Assembly (NCBI GenBank): GCA_946042285.1
Contig: CAMGDK010000053.1
Span: 1-9,461 of the forward strand
Source: an uncultured Clostridia bacterium
GTDB taxonomy: Bacteria; Bacillota; Clostridia; Oscillospirales; Acutalibacteraceae
Direction of reading: 5' to 3'
DNA: 9,461 nucleotides
Shown: in pieces, positions 1 to 6,351 of the stretch
Position numbering within the stretch: position 1 is the stretch's first letter
How the letters are laid out: every line of letters starts with the position of its first letter
Made by a program: the position numbers and the translations under genes
Notes under the pieces: model-generated
The model's input: only the letters and a program-made list of their open reading frames with translations
The model's database searches: none
Told to the model about the DNA's origin: nothing

Positions 1-879
1 GGTCTTGACGCATTTGAGCGCCAGCTTAAGAGATTTGACATCAAGGTGTCAGGTCCGGACAGCGACACCGTTTCAAAGTTCTTCAAGACTGCCGATTCGG
101 CAGCACTTTTTCCGGAGTTTATCTCTCGTGCAGTTAGACAGGGCATGGAAACAAACAGCAAGGTTGACAACATTGTTGCAGTTACAACTAACATTGACAG
201 TCTTGACTATCGCACTATTGATGCATCCTCTCTTGATAACGAGGATATTGACATTGTAACAGAGGGCAATGCGTTCCCTGAGGTCACTATCAAGGTAACG
301 GACAAGCACACAAGACTTAAGAAATACGGCACAATGCTCACTGCTTCATACGAGGCAATCAAGTTCCAAAAGCTTGACATTTTCTCAATCGCACTTAAGA
401 AGCTCGGTGAATGCATTGCCCGCACACAGTTTAAAAATGTGATCGATGAGTTTAGTGAGATGGCTGTTGAGCATGTCATTGCTTCAAGCAACACAGAGCT
501 TACATACTCTGACCTTGTATCACTCTGGTCTGCACTTTCGCCATACAACATGACAACGCTTATCTGCAGTAAAAAGAGTGTTGAGGCTATCCTTGCAATG
601 CCTGAATTCAGAGACGCAAACGCAGGTCTTGATTTCCACGGCACAGGCAAGCTCGTAACACCGTTTGGTGCCGAAATCATTGTCAGTGAGCATGTTGGCG
701 ACAAGGCAATCTTCGGTCTTGACAGGAATTACGCCATTGAAAAGGTACAGGCAAGTCCAATAACAACAGACTTTGACAAAATCATTGACCGTCAAATTGA
801 AAGAGCAACAATCTCAACAATCGTTGGCTTTGCACCTATTTTCTCATCTGCTATGCAGGTGCTTACTCTCGCAGAGTAA
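1..879 (+). CDS. Phage major capsid protein (5' end outside window)
   Basis: The reading frame is open from base 1 to the stop at 877-879, giving 292 visible residues; an internal ATG at 46 is not the true start because the frame and the protein similarity continue upstream (visible residues begin GLDAFERQLKRFDIKVSG). The block with DSAALFPEFISRAVRQGM is typical of major capsid proteins of clostridial tailed phages, probably of the HK97 fold, which assemble the icosahedral shell. The C-terminal part (LVTPFGAEIIVSEHVGDKAI, then a beta-rich end) resembles the end of that family. It heads the operon, followed 14 bp later by a connector-like gene. Lysine codons are strongly biased to AAG (16 AAG to 4 AAA by hand count), unlike the baseplate genes, as expected for a very abundant protein. 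An encapsulin is less likely given the connector and baseplate genes that follow. The family call is from recognition of the sequence, not a search. Confidence 0.85.
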   Translation, partial: GLDAFERQLKRFDIKVSGPDSDTVSKFFKTADSAALFPEFISRAVRQGMETNSKVDNIVAVTTNIDSLDYRTIDASSLDNEDIDIVTEGNAFPEVTIKVTDKHTRLKKYGTMLTASYEAIKFQKLDIFSIALKKLGECIARTQFKNVIDEFSEMAVEHVIASSNTELTYSDLVSLWSALSPYNMTTLICSKKSVEAILAMPEFRDANAGLDFHGTGKLVTPFGAEIIVSEHVGDKAIFGLDRNYAIEKVQASPITTDFDKIIDRQIERATISTIVGFAPIFSSAMQVLTLAE

Positions 880-893
880 AGGGAGGCGTCAAA

Positions 894-1259
894 ATGACTG
901 ATTTAACGCTTATCAAGGACGAGCTGAACTCTGTTATGAAGCTTGATGACAGCGAGATTGAAGACAGCGAGCAAATTATCACCGCGGCGGCGCAATATAT
1001 TTTTTCCGTTCTTAAAAATAAGGAAAACGAAAACGATTCTTCAATCGTTCACCTTTGCGCTGCCCGTGCATATTATCAAATCCTTTTAATCAGTCAGCGT
1101 GATGATGTAACCTCATTTAAGGCGGGTGACGTTTCGTTTTCAAGGGCGTCATCCGACCTTGAAAACGCTCAAAGGCTTTATGAGCTTGCGCTCGAGCAAT
1201 CCTCTGAGCTTTTAAATTCTTCAGGCAGCACAACTGCCTTTGCGTTTAAGGCGGTGTAA
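894..1259 (+). CDS. Probable head-tail connector protein (gp6/YqbG-like position)
   Basis: A 121-residue acidic, mostly helical protein with a good ribosome binding site (GGGAGG, 8 bp before ATG). Small all-helical proteins directly after the major capsid gene are usually head-tail connector (adaptor) proteins that form a ring under the portal. The sequence fits: two helical blocks (about residues 5-40 and 50-105) joined by a short stretch with FKAGDVSFSRAS, which resembles the loop seen in gp6-like connectors. It ends 2 bp before the next gene, so the two are probably co-translated. I do not see a catalytic motif. Assignment rests on gene order and fold-like features more than on a clear signature. 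Confidence 0.6.
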   Translation: MTDLTLIKDELNSVMKLDDSEIEDSEQIITAAAQYIFSVLKNKENENDSSIVHLCAARAYYQILLISQRDDVTSFKAGDVSFSRASSDLENAQRLYELALEQSSELLNSSGSTTAFAFKAV

Positions 1260-1261
1260 AA

Positions 1262-1618
1262 ATGAACTACGGACATTTGATTAAAAAGCAGCTTTGCAAA
1301 ATCGGCGTGCCGATATATCTTCAGGACGGCGAATGGACATCAATGCCGTTTCACGCAATGATAAATTATTTGTGGCGCAAGAAAAGCTCATCCTTTGAGC
1401 CAAACGCAACACCTATCGGCTTAACAATGCAGGATTACTACCTTTACATAGGTCCAAAGGATCACGACATTCTTGCCTTGTCCGATGATGCGCTCGTGAT
1501 TTGCGGTGACAGAAAATACACCTTTTCAAAGCGTGACGCCGTAAGAATTGATGATGAGGTTTACTATTACAGCGCAATACTGAAAAAGGTTGAGGAGACA
1601 GAATATGAAGAGTATTAA
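1262..1618 (+). CDS. Probable head completion / stopper protein
   Basis: A 118-residue protein with no signal peptide or membrane segment. It starts at ATG 1262, 2 bp after the previous stop, with a weak AAGGCGGTG ribosome binding site that overlaps the upstream gene's last codons. The second half is beta-rich (YYLYIGPKDHDI, DALVICGDRKYTF, VYYYSAILKKVEE), as in the small beta-barrel stopper proteins that close the portal channel after DNA packaging. Its place between a connector-like and a terminator-like gene supports this role. The last 14 bp overlap the next gene. I do not recognise the family firmly; a minor head or neck protein of another type is possible. Confidence 0.5.
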   Translation: MNYGHLIKKQLCKIGVPIYLQDGEWTSMPFHAMINYLWRKKSSSFEPNATPIGLTMQDYYLYIGPKDHDILALSDDALVICGDRKYTFSKRDAVRIDDEVYYYSAILKKVEETEYEEY

Positions 1619-2012
1619 CAGCTATCCCGACAGGGTTGTGCAGGCACTCAAGACAGGCGGCTATCTAAACGAATTTACTATTACAAGGGCATTTCCGAAA
1701 ACGGCAAAGCCCTCTCCCCTTACTCACTCGATTATCACAGTGGGTATTGACAGCTTTGAGCTCAGTACAGCCGCAATAGGCGCTAATACAAAATGCGGTG
1801 ACTTAAACATTTTCGTGGATATTTACATTCCCGTAAAGCTTGGCGGAAAAAGAATTAACACGGCACTTCATAATGTCTATAACGCCTGCACTTATCTTGA
1901 GCCGTGCAAAATCAAGGCAGGAAGAACTCATTTTGACAGCAGTACACAGGCATACAAAACAGAGGTAATCATTACATTCAACAACGAATTTCAAATAGGA
2001 GGTGAGGTGTAG
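1605..2012 (+). CDS. Probable tail terminator / tail completion protein
   Basis: A 135-residue protein. ATG 1605 is preferred over TTG 1590 because GAGGAG lies 7 bp before the ATG, inside the end of the previous gene. The pattern of an N-terminal helix (DRVVQALKTGGYL), then alternating strands (IITVGIDSFELSTAAIG, LNIFVDIYIPVKLGGKRI), a helix (NTALHNVYNACTYL) and a last strand pair (KTEVIITFNNEF) matches tail terminators, the ring that caps the tube where it meets the head. In tailed phages this gene normally comes just before sheath and tube genes. Here it is followed by a 31-codon ORF and then baseplate genes. A terminator without a tube is the main oddity of the locus; that this protein itself serves as a tube-like ring cannot be excluded. 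Confidence 0.5.
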   Translation: MKSINSYPDRVVQALKTGGYLNEFTITRAFPKTAKPSPLTHSIITVGIDSFELSTAAIGANTKCGDLNIFVDIYIPVKLGGKRINTALHNVYNACTYLEPCKIKAGRTHFDSSTQAYKTEVIITFNNEFQIGGEV

Positions 2013-2107
2013 TGCAGGAGGAATTAGCAAATGCCGAAATGCTCAGCGAAATAATAAGACTCGACGGCAAGCGCTATGACAGCAGCACTCAGGGCAATGG
2101 CGAATAA
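2012..2107 (+). CDS. Small 31-codon ORF at the tail-gene junction
   Basis: This ORF is shorter than most gene finders report. A GTG at 2012 overlaps the previous TAG stop by one base (TAGTG) and has an excellent AGGAGGT at 1997-2003, 8 bp upstream. It encodes an acidic peptide starting MQEELANAEMLSEIIRLDGK and ends at TAA 2105-2107, 19 bp before the TTG preferred as start of the LysM gene. A second AGGAGG sits inside it (2016-2021) with ATG 2031 at good distance, but that ATG opens only 7 codons (MPKCSAK). It lies exactly where sheath, tube and tape-measure genes are expected. It could be a real small protein, a leader that couples translation of the LysM gene, or the scar of a deletion. No family recognised. 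Confidence 0.45.
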   Translation: MQEELANAEMLSEIIRLDGKRYDSSTQGNGE

Positions 2108-2126
2108 TATTTTGAGGAATGAAATT

Positions 2127-2630
2127 TTGTTTGAGTACAAGGGGATTTCCTTCCCCGTAAATCCGAGCACCGTTGAGGTATTTAACGGCAGAAGCGTAAA
2201 GGTTAAATCTGCGCACGGCTCTAATCCCATTACTCAGGATTTAGGTGCCAAGCCGACCGAAATAAAAGGCAGCGGTACCTTTTACTGCGACGATGCAAGG
2301 GAGAGGTGCGAGCGCCTTGCACATCTCACAAGGGAAAGCGGCTCGGGCTGGCTTCACTGTCCGTATTGCGTGCCTATCATGGCATACCTTACTTGCTTTG
2401 AATACAAGGCTGACAGCAATAAAAGCTCTGTAAGCTACAAATTTGAGCTTATTGAGGACTGCTCGGCGACAAACCCCGTCAGGCTGTTTGAATACACGCA
2501 GGCAGTTGCCGGTGACAATGCATTCATCATCGCAAGCAGAGAGGGCGTTTCCGTCAACGACATCATGGCACTAAACGACTACAAAACGCCGTTTGACATC
2601 AAGGAAAAGGACAGGGTGAAGATACGATGA
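2127..2630 (+). CDS. LysM-domain tail tube/baseplate adaptor (XkdP-like)
   Basis: The N-terminal domain (FEYKGISFPVNPSTVEV, then KPTEIKGSGTFY and VSYKFELIEDC) matches the phage and contractile-system adaptor proteins of the PBSX XkdP type that join the tube end to the baseplate hub. The last 45 residues form a LysM repeat (AGDNAFIIASREGVSVNDIM, ending KEKDRVKIR), which binds peptidoglycan-type glycans or stabilises the assembly. I prefer TTG 2127 (167 residues): GAGGAA lies 7 bp upstream and the family begins at this FEY block. ATG 2076 would add 17 residues but has no clear ribosome binding site and would overlap the small ORF. It is unusually cysteine-rich, with HCPYC at 2355-2369. The stop overlaps the hub start (ATGA). 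Normally a tape-measure gene comes just before this one; it is missing. Confidence 0.75.
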   Translation: MFEYKGISFPVNPSTVEVFNGRSVKVKSAHGSNPITQDLGAKPTEIKGSGTFYCDDARERCERLAHLTRESGSGWLHCPYCVPIMAYLTCFEYKADSNKSSVSYKFELIEDCSATNPVRLFEYTQAVAGDNAFIIASREGVSVNDIMALNDYKTPFDIKEKDRVKIR

Positions 2631-3568
2631 GAGTTACACTGATAAACACCGATAAAAAAGAATTTGAGCTCACCGCAATAAGTGAGCTCACTTTAATTCA
2701 AGGCATCGGTGCCGCATGCGACGCTGCTTCAATCAGCTTTTATGACGAGAGGAGCATGGGTGAAATCCTAAAGGTTGAAATATATATCGGTGACAGGCTT
2801 GTGTTCAACGGCTTTTGCGACACTCAGCACGAGACAAGGCAAGGCGACGGATACAGCGTGTACATATACGCCCGTTCGAGCGCGTGCATTTTAGTTGACA
2901 GCAAATCACAGCCGTTTAGCTTTAACAAACCGAGCGCGCGTCAGCTATTTGTAAGCTACGCAAGAGATAAGGGCTTTCACTATGCCCTGCCGGAAATTAT
3001 CTGCAACGACATGTACGAGGTGTCAATAGGCACATCATGCTTCGGCGCAATCAACAACTTTGTCAGCCTTATGACCGGCAAGGAGATATACGCCGATGCA
3101 AAAAACTTCATTAGGCTGCGAGAGGAAAGCGACAACATCAAAACGCTTGACAGCTTGCGCCTAATCTCGCTCACAAAAATCATCAACAGAAGTGAGCCTC
3201 TCAAAATAATTCACTACAAGAAAACCTTGAGCGACAGCTACAATATTCACGCCATGTCAAGGCTTGCCGACAGGATTGATATTTGCCGTGAGGATTACAT
3301 CAACCTAAACTCCCTGCCTCAATGGCAAAGGGATTTCACGGCAGGTCAAAGGCTCAAGCGCTCATTTAACAGCTACAAGATTGCAAAGGCGACAATCAGC
3401 GGCTGGTGCGACGATAATATCGGTCAACGCTTTAGCTGCTGCGCACCGGAGCACCTTGACGACTACGCCTTGACAGAGAAAAAATACTGCTTCAACGCGT
3501 CGGGCGAAACTACTGTGCTGACGCTGAAAAAGAGGATTGAAACGGAGGAAATAACCTATGTGGATTAG
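2627..3568 (+). CDS. Baseplate hub protein, phage late control gene D / gp27-like
   Basis: A 313-residue protein starting in an ATGA overlap with the LysM gene. The N-terminal part (VEIYIGDRLVFNGFCDTQHE followed by a strand-rich block and SSACILVDSKSQP) matches hub proteins of the gpD/gp27/XkdQ group, which form the trimeric hub at the baseplate centre and carry the spike. The middle and end show the usual alternating strands and helices. There is no visible lysozyme or peptidase domain, so cell-wall cutting is not encoded here. Length is close to the typical 320-350 residues. It overlaps the spike gene by 11 bp, consistent with joint assembly of hub and spike. Odd: a GWCDD...SCC cluster near residues 255-270 adds to the cysteine content of the preceding adaptor. 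Confidence 0.75.
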   Translation: MRVTLINTDKKEFELTAISELTLIQGIGAACDAASISFYDERSMGEILKVEIYIGDRLVFNGFCDTQHETRQGDGYSVYIYARSSACILVDSKSQPFSFNKPSARQLFVSYARDKGFHYALPEIICNDMYEVSIGTSCFGAINNFVSLMTGKEIYADAKNFIRLREESDNIKTLDSLRLISLTKIINRSEPLKIIHYKKTLSDSYNIHAMSRLADRIDICREDYINLNSLPQWQRDFTAGQRLKRSFNSYKIAKATISGWCDDNIGQRFSCCAPEHLDDYALTEKKYCFNASGETTVLTLKKRIETEEITYVD

Positions 3569-3914
3569 CAGACAGATTATTAAGCCGGAGCAACAGCCGG
3601 CAGTACAAAATGCAAAGGTTACAATGAACGCCGAGGGAGAAATCGAGGCGGTTTACAGCGGTGTTGAAAGAGCGCTCACGATTTACTCGCCTTACGGATA
3701 CACCTACTCCGTTCCGCGCGGCGAGGAGCTTTTGATTGCAAAAAGCGACGGCTCGCAGTCTGCACTCGGAGTTGAAATGCACGCCTCGGGCATTGCTCAG
3801 GGCGAAATCCTAATTCAATCAAAATCCGGTGCAAGCATTTATCTTAAAAAAAACGGCAGTGTTGTTATCAACGGTCTTATCATCAACAAGAGAGGTGAAA
3901 TAGAAAATGGCTGA
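3558..3914 (+). CDS. Short baseplate spike protein (gpV/gp45-like)
   Basis: A 118-residue beta-rich protein with a strong GGAGG 9 bp before ATG, inside the hub gene. The C-terminal part (GEILIQSKSGASIYLKKNGS then VVINGLIINKRGEI) has the repeating hydrophobic/polar strand pattern of the trimeric needle in gpV/gp45-type spikes, and SGASIYLKKNGSVVING is close to the common spike ending. It would form the membrane-piercing tip beneath the hub. It is short; gpV-type spikes often have an N-terminal OB-fold near 100 residues before the needle, so the OB part here is reduced or diverged. No HxH iron-binding apex motif is visible. It overlaps the next gene by 8 bp. Confidence 0.65.
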   Translation: MWISRQIIKPEQQPAVQNAKVTMNAEGEIEAVYSGVERALTIYSPYGYTYSVPRGEELLIAKSDGSQSALGVEMHASGIAQGEILIQSKSGASIYLKKNGSVVINGLIINKRGEIENG

Positions 3915-4167
3915 CGAAAATGAAATTAACAAAATGCTTTTCTCTATAAGCAAAAGAATAGAATGCAAGCTCGGCAGCTTTTATCCGGATGCACATTACG
4001 GAAGCTTTTACCCATACAAAAGCAACAAAAAATTACTTCTTTGCGCAATAAGGCAGGCGCTTGCGTCTTATGACGGAGTGTATGCTTTGTCGTTAGAGGA
4101 GGTCGCAGGCGTAGTAAATATTCACATAATGATTAACAACGAAGAAAGGGTGGTGCGTTTTCATTGA
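3907..4167 (+). CDS. gp25-like baseplate wedge protein
   Basis: An 86-residue protein starting at ATG 3907 with GAGGTGA about 10 bp upstream in the spike gene. The pattern LLLCAIRQALASYDGVYALS followed by a strand pair ending INNEERVV fits the small wedge proteins of the gp25/XkdS/GP46 type: a helix, a short acidic turn and two strands that complete a beta-sheet with the sheath or neighbouring wedge proteins. Gene order spike - gp25 - gpJ is the classic contractile-baseplate order. It is shorter than classic gp25 (about 110-130 residues) and lacks an obvious EPR core motif, so the family is inferred partly from position. It overlaps the next gene in TTGA. Confidence 0.6.
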   Translation: MADENEINKMLFSISKRIECKLGSFYPDAHYGSFYPYKSNKKLLLCAIRQALASYDGVYALSLEEVAGVVNIHIMINNEERVVRFH

Positions 4168-5234
4168 AATACACATACGAGGATATTCTCGAAAATATGA
4201 AGCTTGAATACCAAAACGCTGCATACAGAGATGTCGGCAAAAACTCAACTGAGGAAATGGTGCTTAAGACTCTTGCAACAGAGCTTTTTTCTCTTTCGTG
4301 CTACGGTGATTATATTTTAAAGCAGGCGTTTGTGCAAACGGCTACCGGCAAGCATCTTGATATGCTCGGCGCAACAAGAAAATGCGAAAGAAAAAGCGGC
4401 GGCAAGGCATCGGGCAAGCTTATATTTGCAGTCCTTGATCCTCCCGACAAAGGCATTTTGATTAAAAAGGGTACAATCTGCTCCGTCGAGAACGAGCCGT
4501 TACTGCAATACGAAACAATAAGGGATGCTATACTTGAGCCCGGATTTACCGAGATAGAGGTTTCCGCTCAGGCACTCGACTACGGCTCAAAATATAATGT
4601 TGAAGCCGAGACGATAAATGTTATGGTTAACGCGCCTGTATCTATCGGTGCGGTTATAAATTTTGAAGCGTTCACCGGCGGATATGACGGCGAAAGCGAT
4701 GAGGCATACAGAAAACGAATTATTGATGCGTTTGAGACACCGTCCTACTACCTTAGCAGAAAGGAAATCAAAAACAGAATTCTTCAATGCGAGGATATTA
4801 TTGATTGCTCTGTGCCGGAAGTGAGAGGCGACAATGCAGTCACAATTGCCGTAAGAGGTAAATCGGACAGTGATGTTCAGGAGCTTCGCAGCAAGCTGTC
4901 GGATTTAGTCGGCATCGACCGACTTTTAGGAATCGGGCTCAATGTTTTGGCTGCTGAAAGCGTAGGCGTTGACATAGAAATTGCAGTGCGCTCAAAATTC
5001 AGGCTTGATCAAGATGAAATTGAGCAAAGCATTATATCGTTTGTAACGGATTATTTCAGCGGTGAAAAGATAGGTGAATCGCTTTCAATCGTTCCTATCA
5101 TCAAATATGCTTACGGCTTTAATGATATTTATAATGTAGAAATTCACAGTGAAAGCATTAAATTCGATTCTATTTCATGCGATTGGAACGAATACCTAAC
5201 TCTAAACAAGGTTACGGTGAGATTTTATGAATAA
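4164..5234 (+). CDS. Baseplate J / gp47-family wedge protein
   Basis: A 356-residue protein with a TTG start at 4164 overlapping the previous stop (TTGA); AGGGTGG lies about 10 bp upstream and no better start exists downstream before the conserved region. Marks of the gpJ/gp47/XkdT family are ATGKHLDMLGATRKCERK (about residues 60-77), a strand-rich middle with GTICSVEN, and GGYDGESDEAYRKR (172-185). The protein forms the wedge ring that surrounds the hub and triggers sheath contraction in contractile tails. Length is normal for the family. No sheath gene is present in the window to partner it. It overlaps the gpI-like gene by 8 bp. Lysine codons are mixed (13 AAA, 11 AAG by hand count), unlike the capsid gene. 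Confidence 0.85.
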   Translation: MKYTYEDILENMKLEYQNAAYRDVGKNSTEEMVLKTLATELFSLSCYGDYILKQAFVQTATGKHLDMLGATRKCERKSGGKASGKLIFAVLDPPDKGILIKKGTICSVENEPLLQYETIRDAILEPGFTEIEVSAQALDYGSKYNVEAETINVMVNAPVSIGAVINFEAFTGGYDGESDEAYRKRIIDAFETPSYYLSRKEIKNRILQCEDIIDCSVPEVRGDNAVTIAVRGKSDSDVQELRSKLSDLVGIDRLLGIGLNVLAAESVGVDIEIAVRSKFRLDQDEIEQSIISFVTDYFSGEKIGESLSIVPIIKYAYGFNDIYNVEIHSESIKFDSISCDWNEYLTLNKVTVRFYE

Positions 5235-5787
5235 AAACAATATATTTTACAAGCGACTTGAAGGGCTTTTGCCTGTAATTCTTGATAAAAACGATTTTCG
5301 CACAAGAGGTCTTATTGCCGCATGCGCATCCGGAATTGATATGATCAGCGCTTATCTTGACGAGGTGTATGCCGAATGCTTTGTTGACACTGCACAGGGC
5401 TACGGACTTGAAAAGCAAATTAAGCTTTTAGGCTTTGAAAAGATATATCTGCCGGAGGCAAGAAGAAGCACAATCAAGGAAAACTATTGCAAGAGTGCGC
5501 AGGTGCGTAGCCTTGAAGAAATGAACAGCGAGCTGTTAAAGCTTAACGAAGGCTGCTATTTTACATCCGACAATTACCAAATCACTATTCACGGACTCCC
5601 GATTTGTCTTATCAGCCGTCTTGACGACCTTGGCAAATTCATCAATAAATTTATCCCGCCGGGAGTAAGAGTTGTGATTGAGGAGGCGGATTTCAACGCT
5701 GACTTTGAATTTTTGGATAGCACGGACTATACATTCAGCACATTTGACGGATTTGACTGTCCGTTCTCGGTATATGACACATTTTAA
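5227..5787 (+). CDS. Phage tail protein I / DUF2313 (YmfQ-like)
   Basis: A 186-residue protein translated from ATG 5227 within the end of the gpJ gene. It shows the layout of gpI/YmfQ-like baseplate proteins: a helical N-terminus (FYKRLEGLLPVILDKNDFRT), a central LGFEKIYLPEARRSTIKENY and a strand pair before KFINKFIPPGVRV, a motif common just before the end. In Mu- and P2-type baseplates this protein links the wedge to tail fibres. The aromatic/Asp-rich ending (DYTFSTFDGFDCPFSVYDTF) is like the C-terminal tails seen in clostridial members just before the fibre gene, and may be the fibre attachment point. Length is typical. Confidence 0.7.
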   Translation: MNKNNIFYKRLEGLLPVILDKNDFRTRGLIAACASGIDMISAYLDEVYAECFVDTAQGYGLEKQIKLLGFEKIYLPEARRSTIKENYCKSAQVRSLEEMNSELLKLNEGCYFTSDNYQITIHGLPICLISRLDDLGKFINKFIPPGVRVVIEEADFNADFEFLDSTDYTFSTFDGFDCPFSVYDTF

Positions 5788-5798
5788 CAGGAGGAATT

Positions 5799-6284
5799 AT
5801 GAGCAGTTCAAAAAAAACAGACTATATACGATTAAACTTGTGGGTGGAATCCGACAAGCCTAAAAGAGAGGATTTTAACAACGACAACTATATTATTGAT
5901 TCAGCTATCGGCAGTCACTTCAGCAATTTTGTCACGCACATTACCGACGAGGAAAGAACGAAATGGAATCAGGGTGCGTATGTCGGAGTGTACTTCGGCG
6001 ACGGTGATTTAACAAGAACGATTGAGGCTGACTGTCCCTTTAATCCAAGGGTTGTTATCGTTTACGCAAGCGGAAAGCCCTCCTCTGTCGTAAACTTTTC
6101 GCATGGTAAAAAGTATAACTATCACGCAGTTTCAACGGGAGCGGGTGACACGGCAGGCGTACACTTGATACCGGGAACCAAAAGCTTTACCGTAACTCAA
6201 CAGGTTTCATCAAACGATTTCAACAATGAGTTTTCTTCGTTCAATGAAGCCGGAACGGGATATATTTACATCATGCTCAAATAA
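5799..6284 (+). CDS. Small tail fibre / receptor-binding-like protein
   Basis: A 161-residue protein with AACAGGAGGAATT before ATG, the strongest ribosome binding site of the operon. The N-terminal half contains DYIRLNLWVESDKPKREDFN, a start shared by many clostridial phage fibre proteins, and HITDEERTKWN at residues 47-57, a linker motif that recurs in tail-fibre proteins. The second half (VGVYFGDGDLTRTI, RVVIVYASGK, GTGYIYIML) looks like a beta-sandwich domain. It probably forms the distal binding structure attached to the gpI-like protein. It is short for a fibre, and no fibre chaperone or larger variable fibre follows. It is the last phage-like gene; 67 bp separate it from ylbJ. Confidence 0.65.
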   Translation: MSSSKKTDYIRLNLWVESDKPKREDFNNDNYIIDSAIGSHFSNFVTHITDEERTKWNQGAYVGVYFGDGDLTRTIEADCPFNPRVVIVYASGKPSSVVNFSHGKKYNYHAVSTGAGDTAGVHLIPGTKSFTVTQQVSSNDFNNEFSSFNEAGTGYIYIMLK

Positions 6285-6295
6285 CATGATGCAAC

Positions 6296-6325
6296 TCATA
6301 TACGCACTCCGCCATTGCATATAAT
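6296..6325 (+). promoter_or_regulatory. Possible sigma-E-type promoter for the ylbJ-like gene
   Basis: The -10-like CATATAAT at 6318-6325 differs from the Bacillus sigma-E consensus CATACAHT at one position, and TCATATA at 6296-6302 resembles the -35 element KMATATT with one mismatch. The spacer is 15 bp, slightly longer than the usual 13-14. B. subtilis ylbJ is known to be a sigma-E gene, which agrees. The same bases contain TATAAT, so a sigma-A promoter without a good -35 is the alternative. Confidence 0.4.
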
Positions 6326-6346
6326 ATAACGAGCTATGCAGGAGTG
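6305..6346 (+). promoter_or_regulatory. Hairpin that could hide the ylbJ ribosome binding site
   Basis: CACTCC (6305-6310) pairs with GGAGTG (6341-6346), which includes the GGAG ribosome binding site of ylbJ. Directly inside, TGCATA (6316-6321) pairs with TATGCA (6335-6340). This gives 12 pairs with a 5-base bulge on the left only and a 13-base loop. The left arm lies upstream of the expected start of a transcript from the local promoter, so the structure would form only on transcripts reading through from the phage operon. Confidence 0.45.
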
Positions 6347-6351
6347 AGAAT

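Noticed and set aside
207..704. 165-codon - strand frame opposite the capsid gene
   Set aside because: Shadow frame: the + strand frame is clearly coding and no ribosome binding site supports the opposite frame.
1..879. Encapsulin rather than phage capsid
   Set aside because: It is followed by connector-, terminator- and baseplate-type genes, and no encapsulin cargo gene is present.
1590..1604. TTG 1590 as start of the terminator-like gene
   Set aside because: ATG 1605 has GAGGAG at the right distance, while TTG 1590 has no good site upstream.
2031..2054. ATG 2031 with an ideal AGGAGG upstream as a separate gene
   Set aside because: It opens only 7 codons (MPKCSAK) before TAA; kept only as part of the junction finding.
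2012..2130. Programmed +1 frameshift joining the 31-codon ORF to the LysM gene
   Set aside because: No slippery sequence or pause structure is evident, and the LysM protein has its own plausible start; tail chaperone frameshifts are usually -1 and in longer genes.
6285..6351. Phage attachment site
   Set aside because: No tRNA 3' end or direct repeat can be seen, and the left end of the element is outside the window, so there is nothing to compare.
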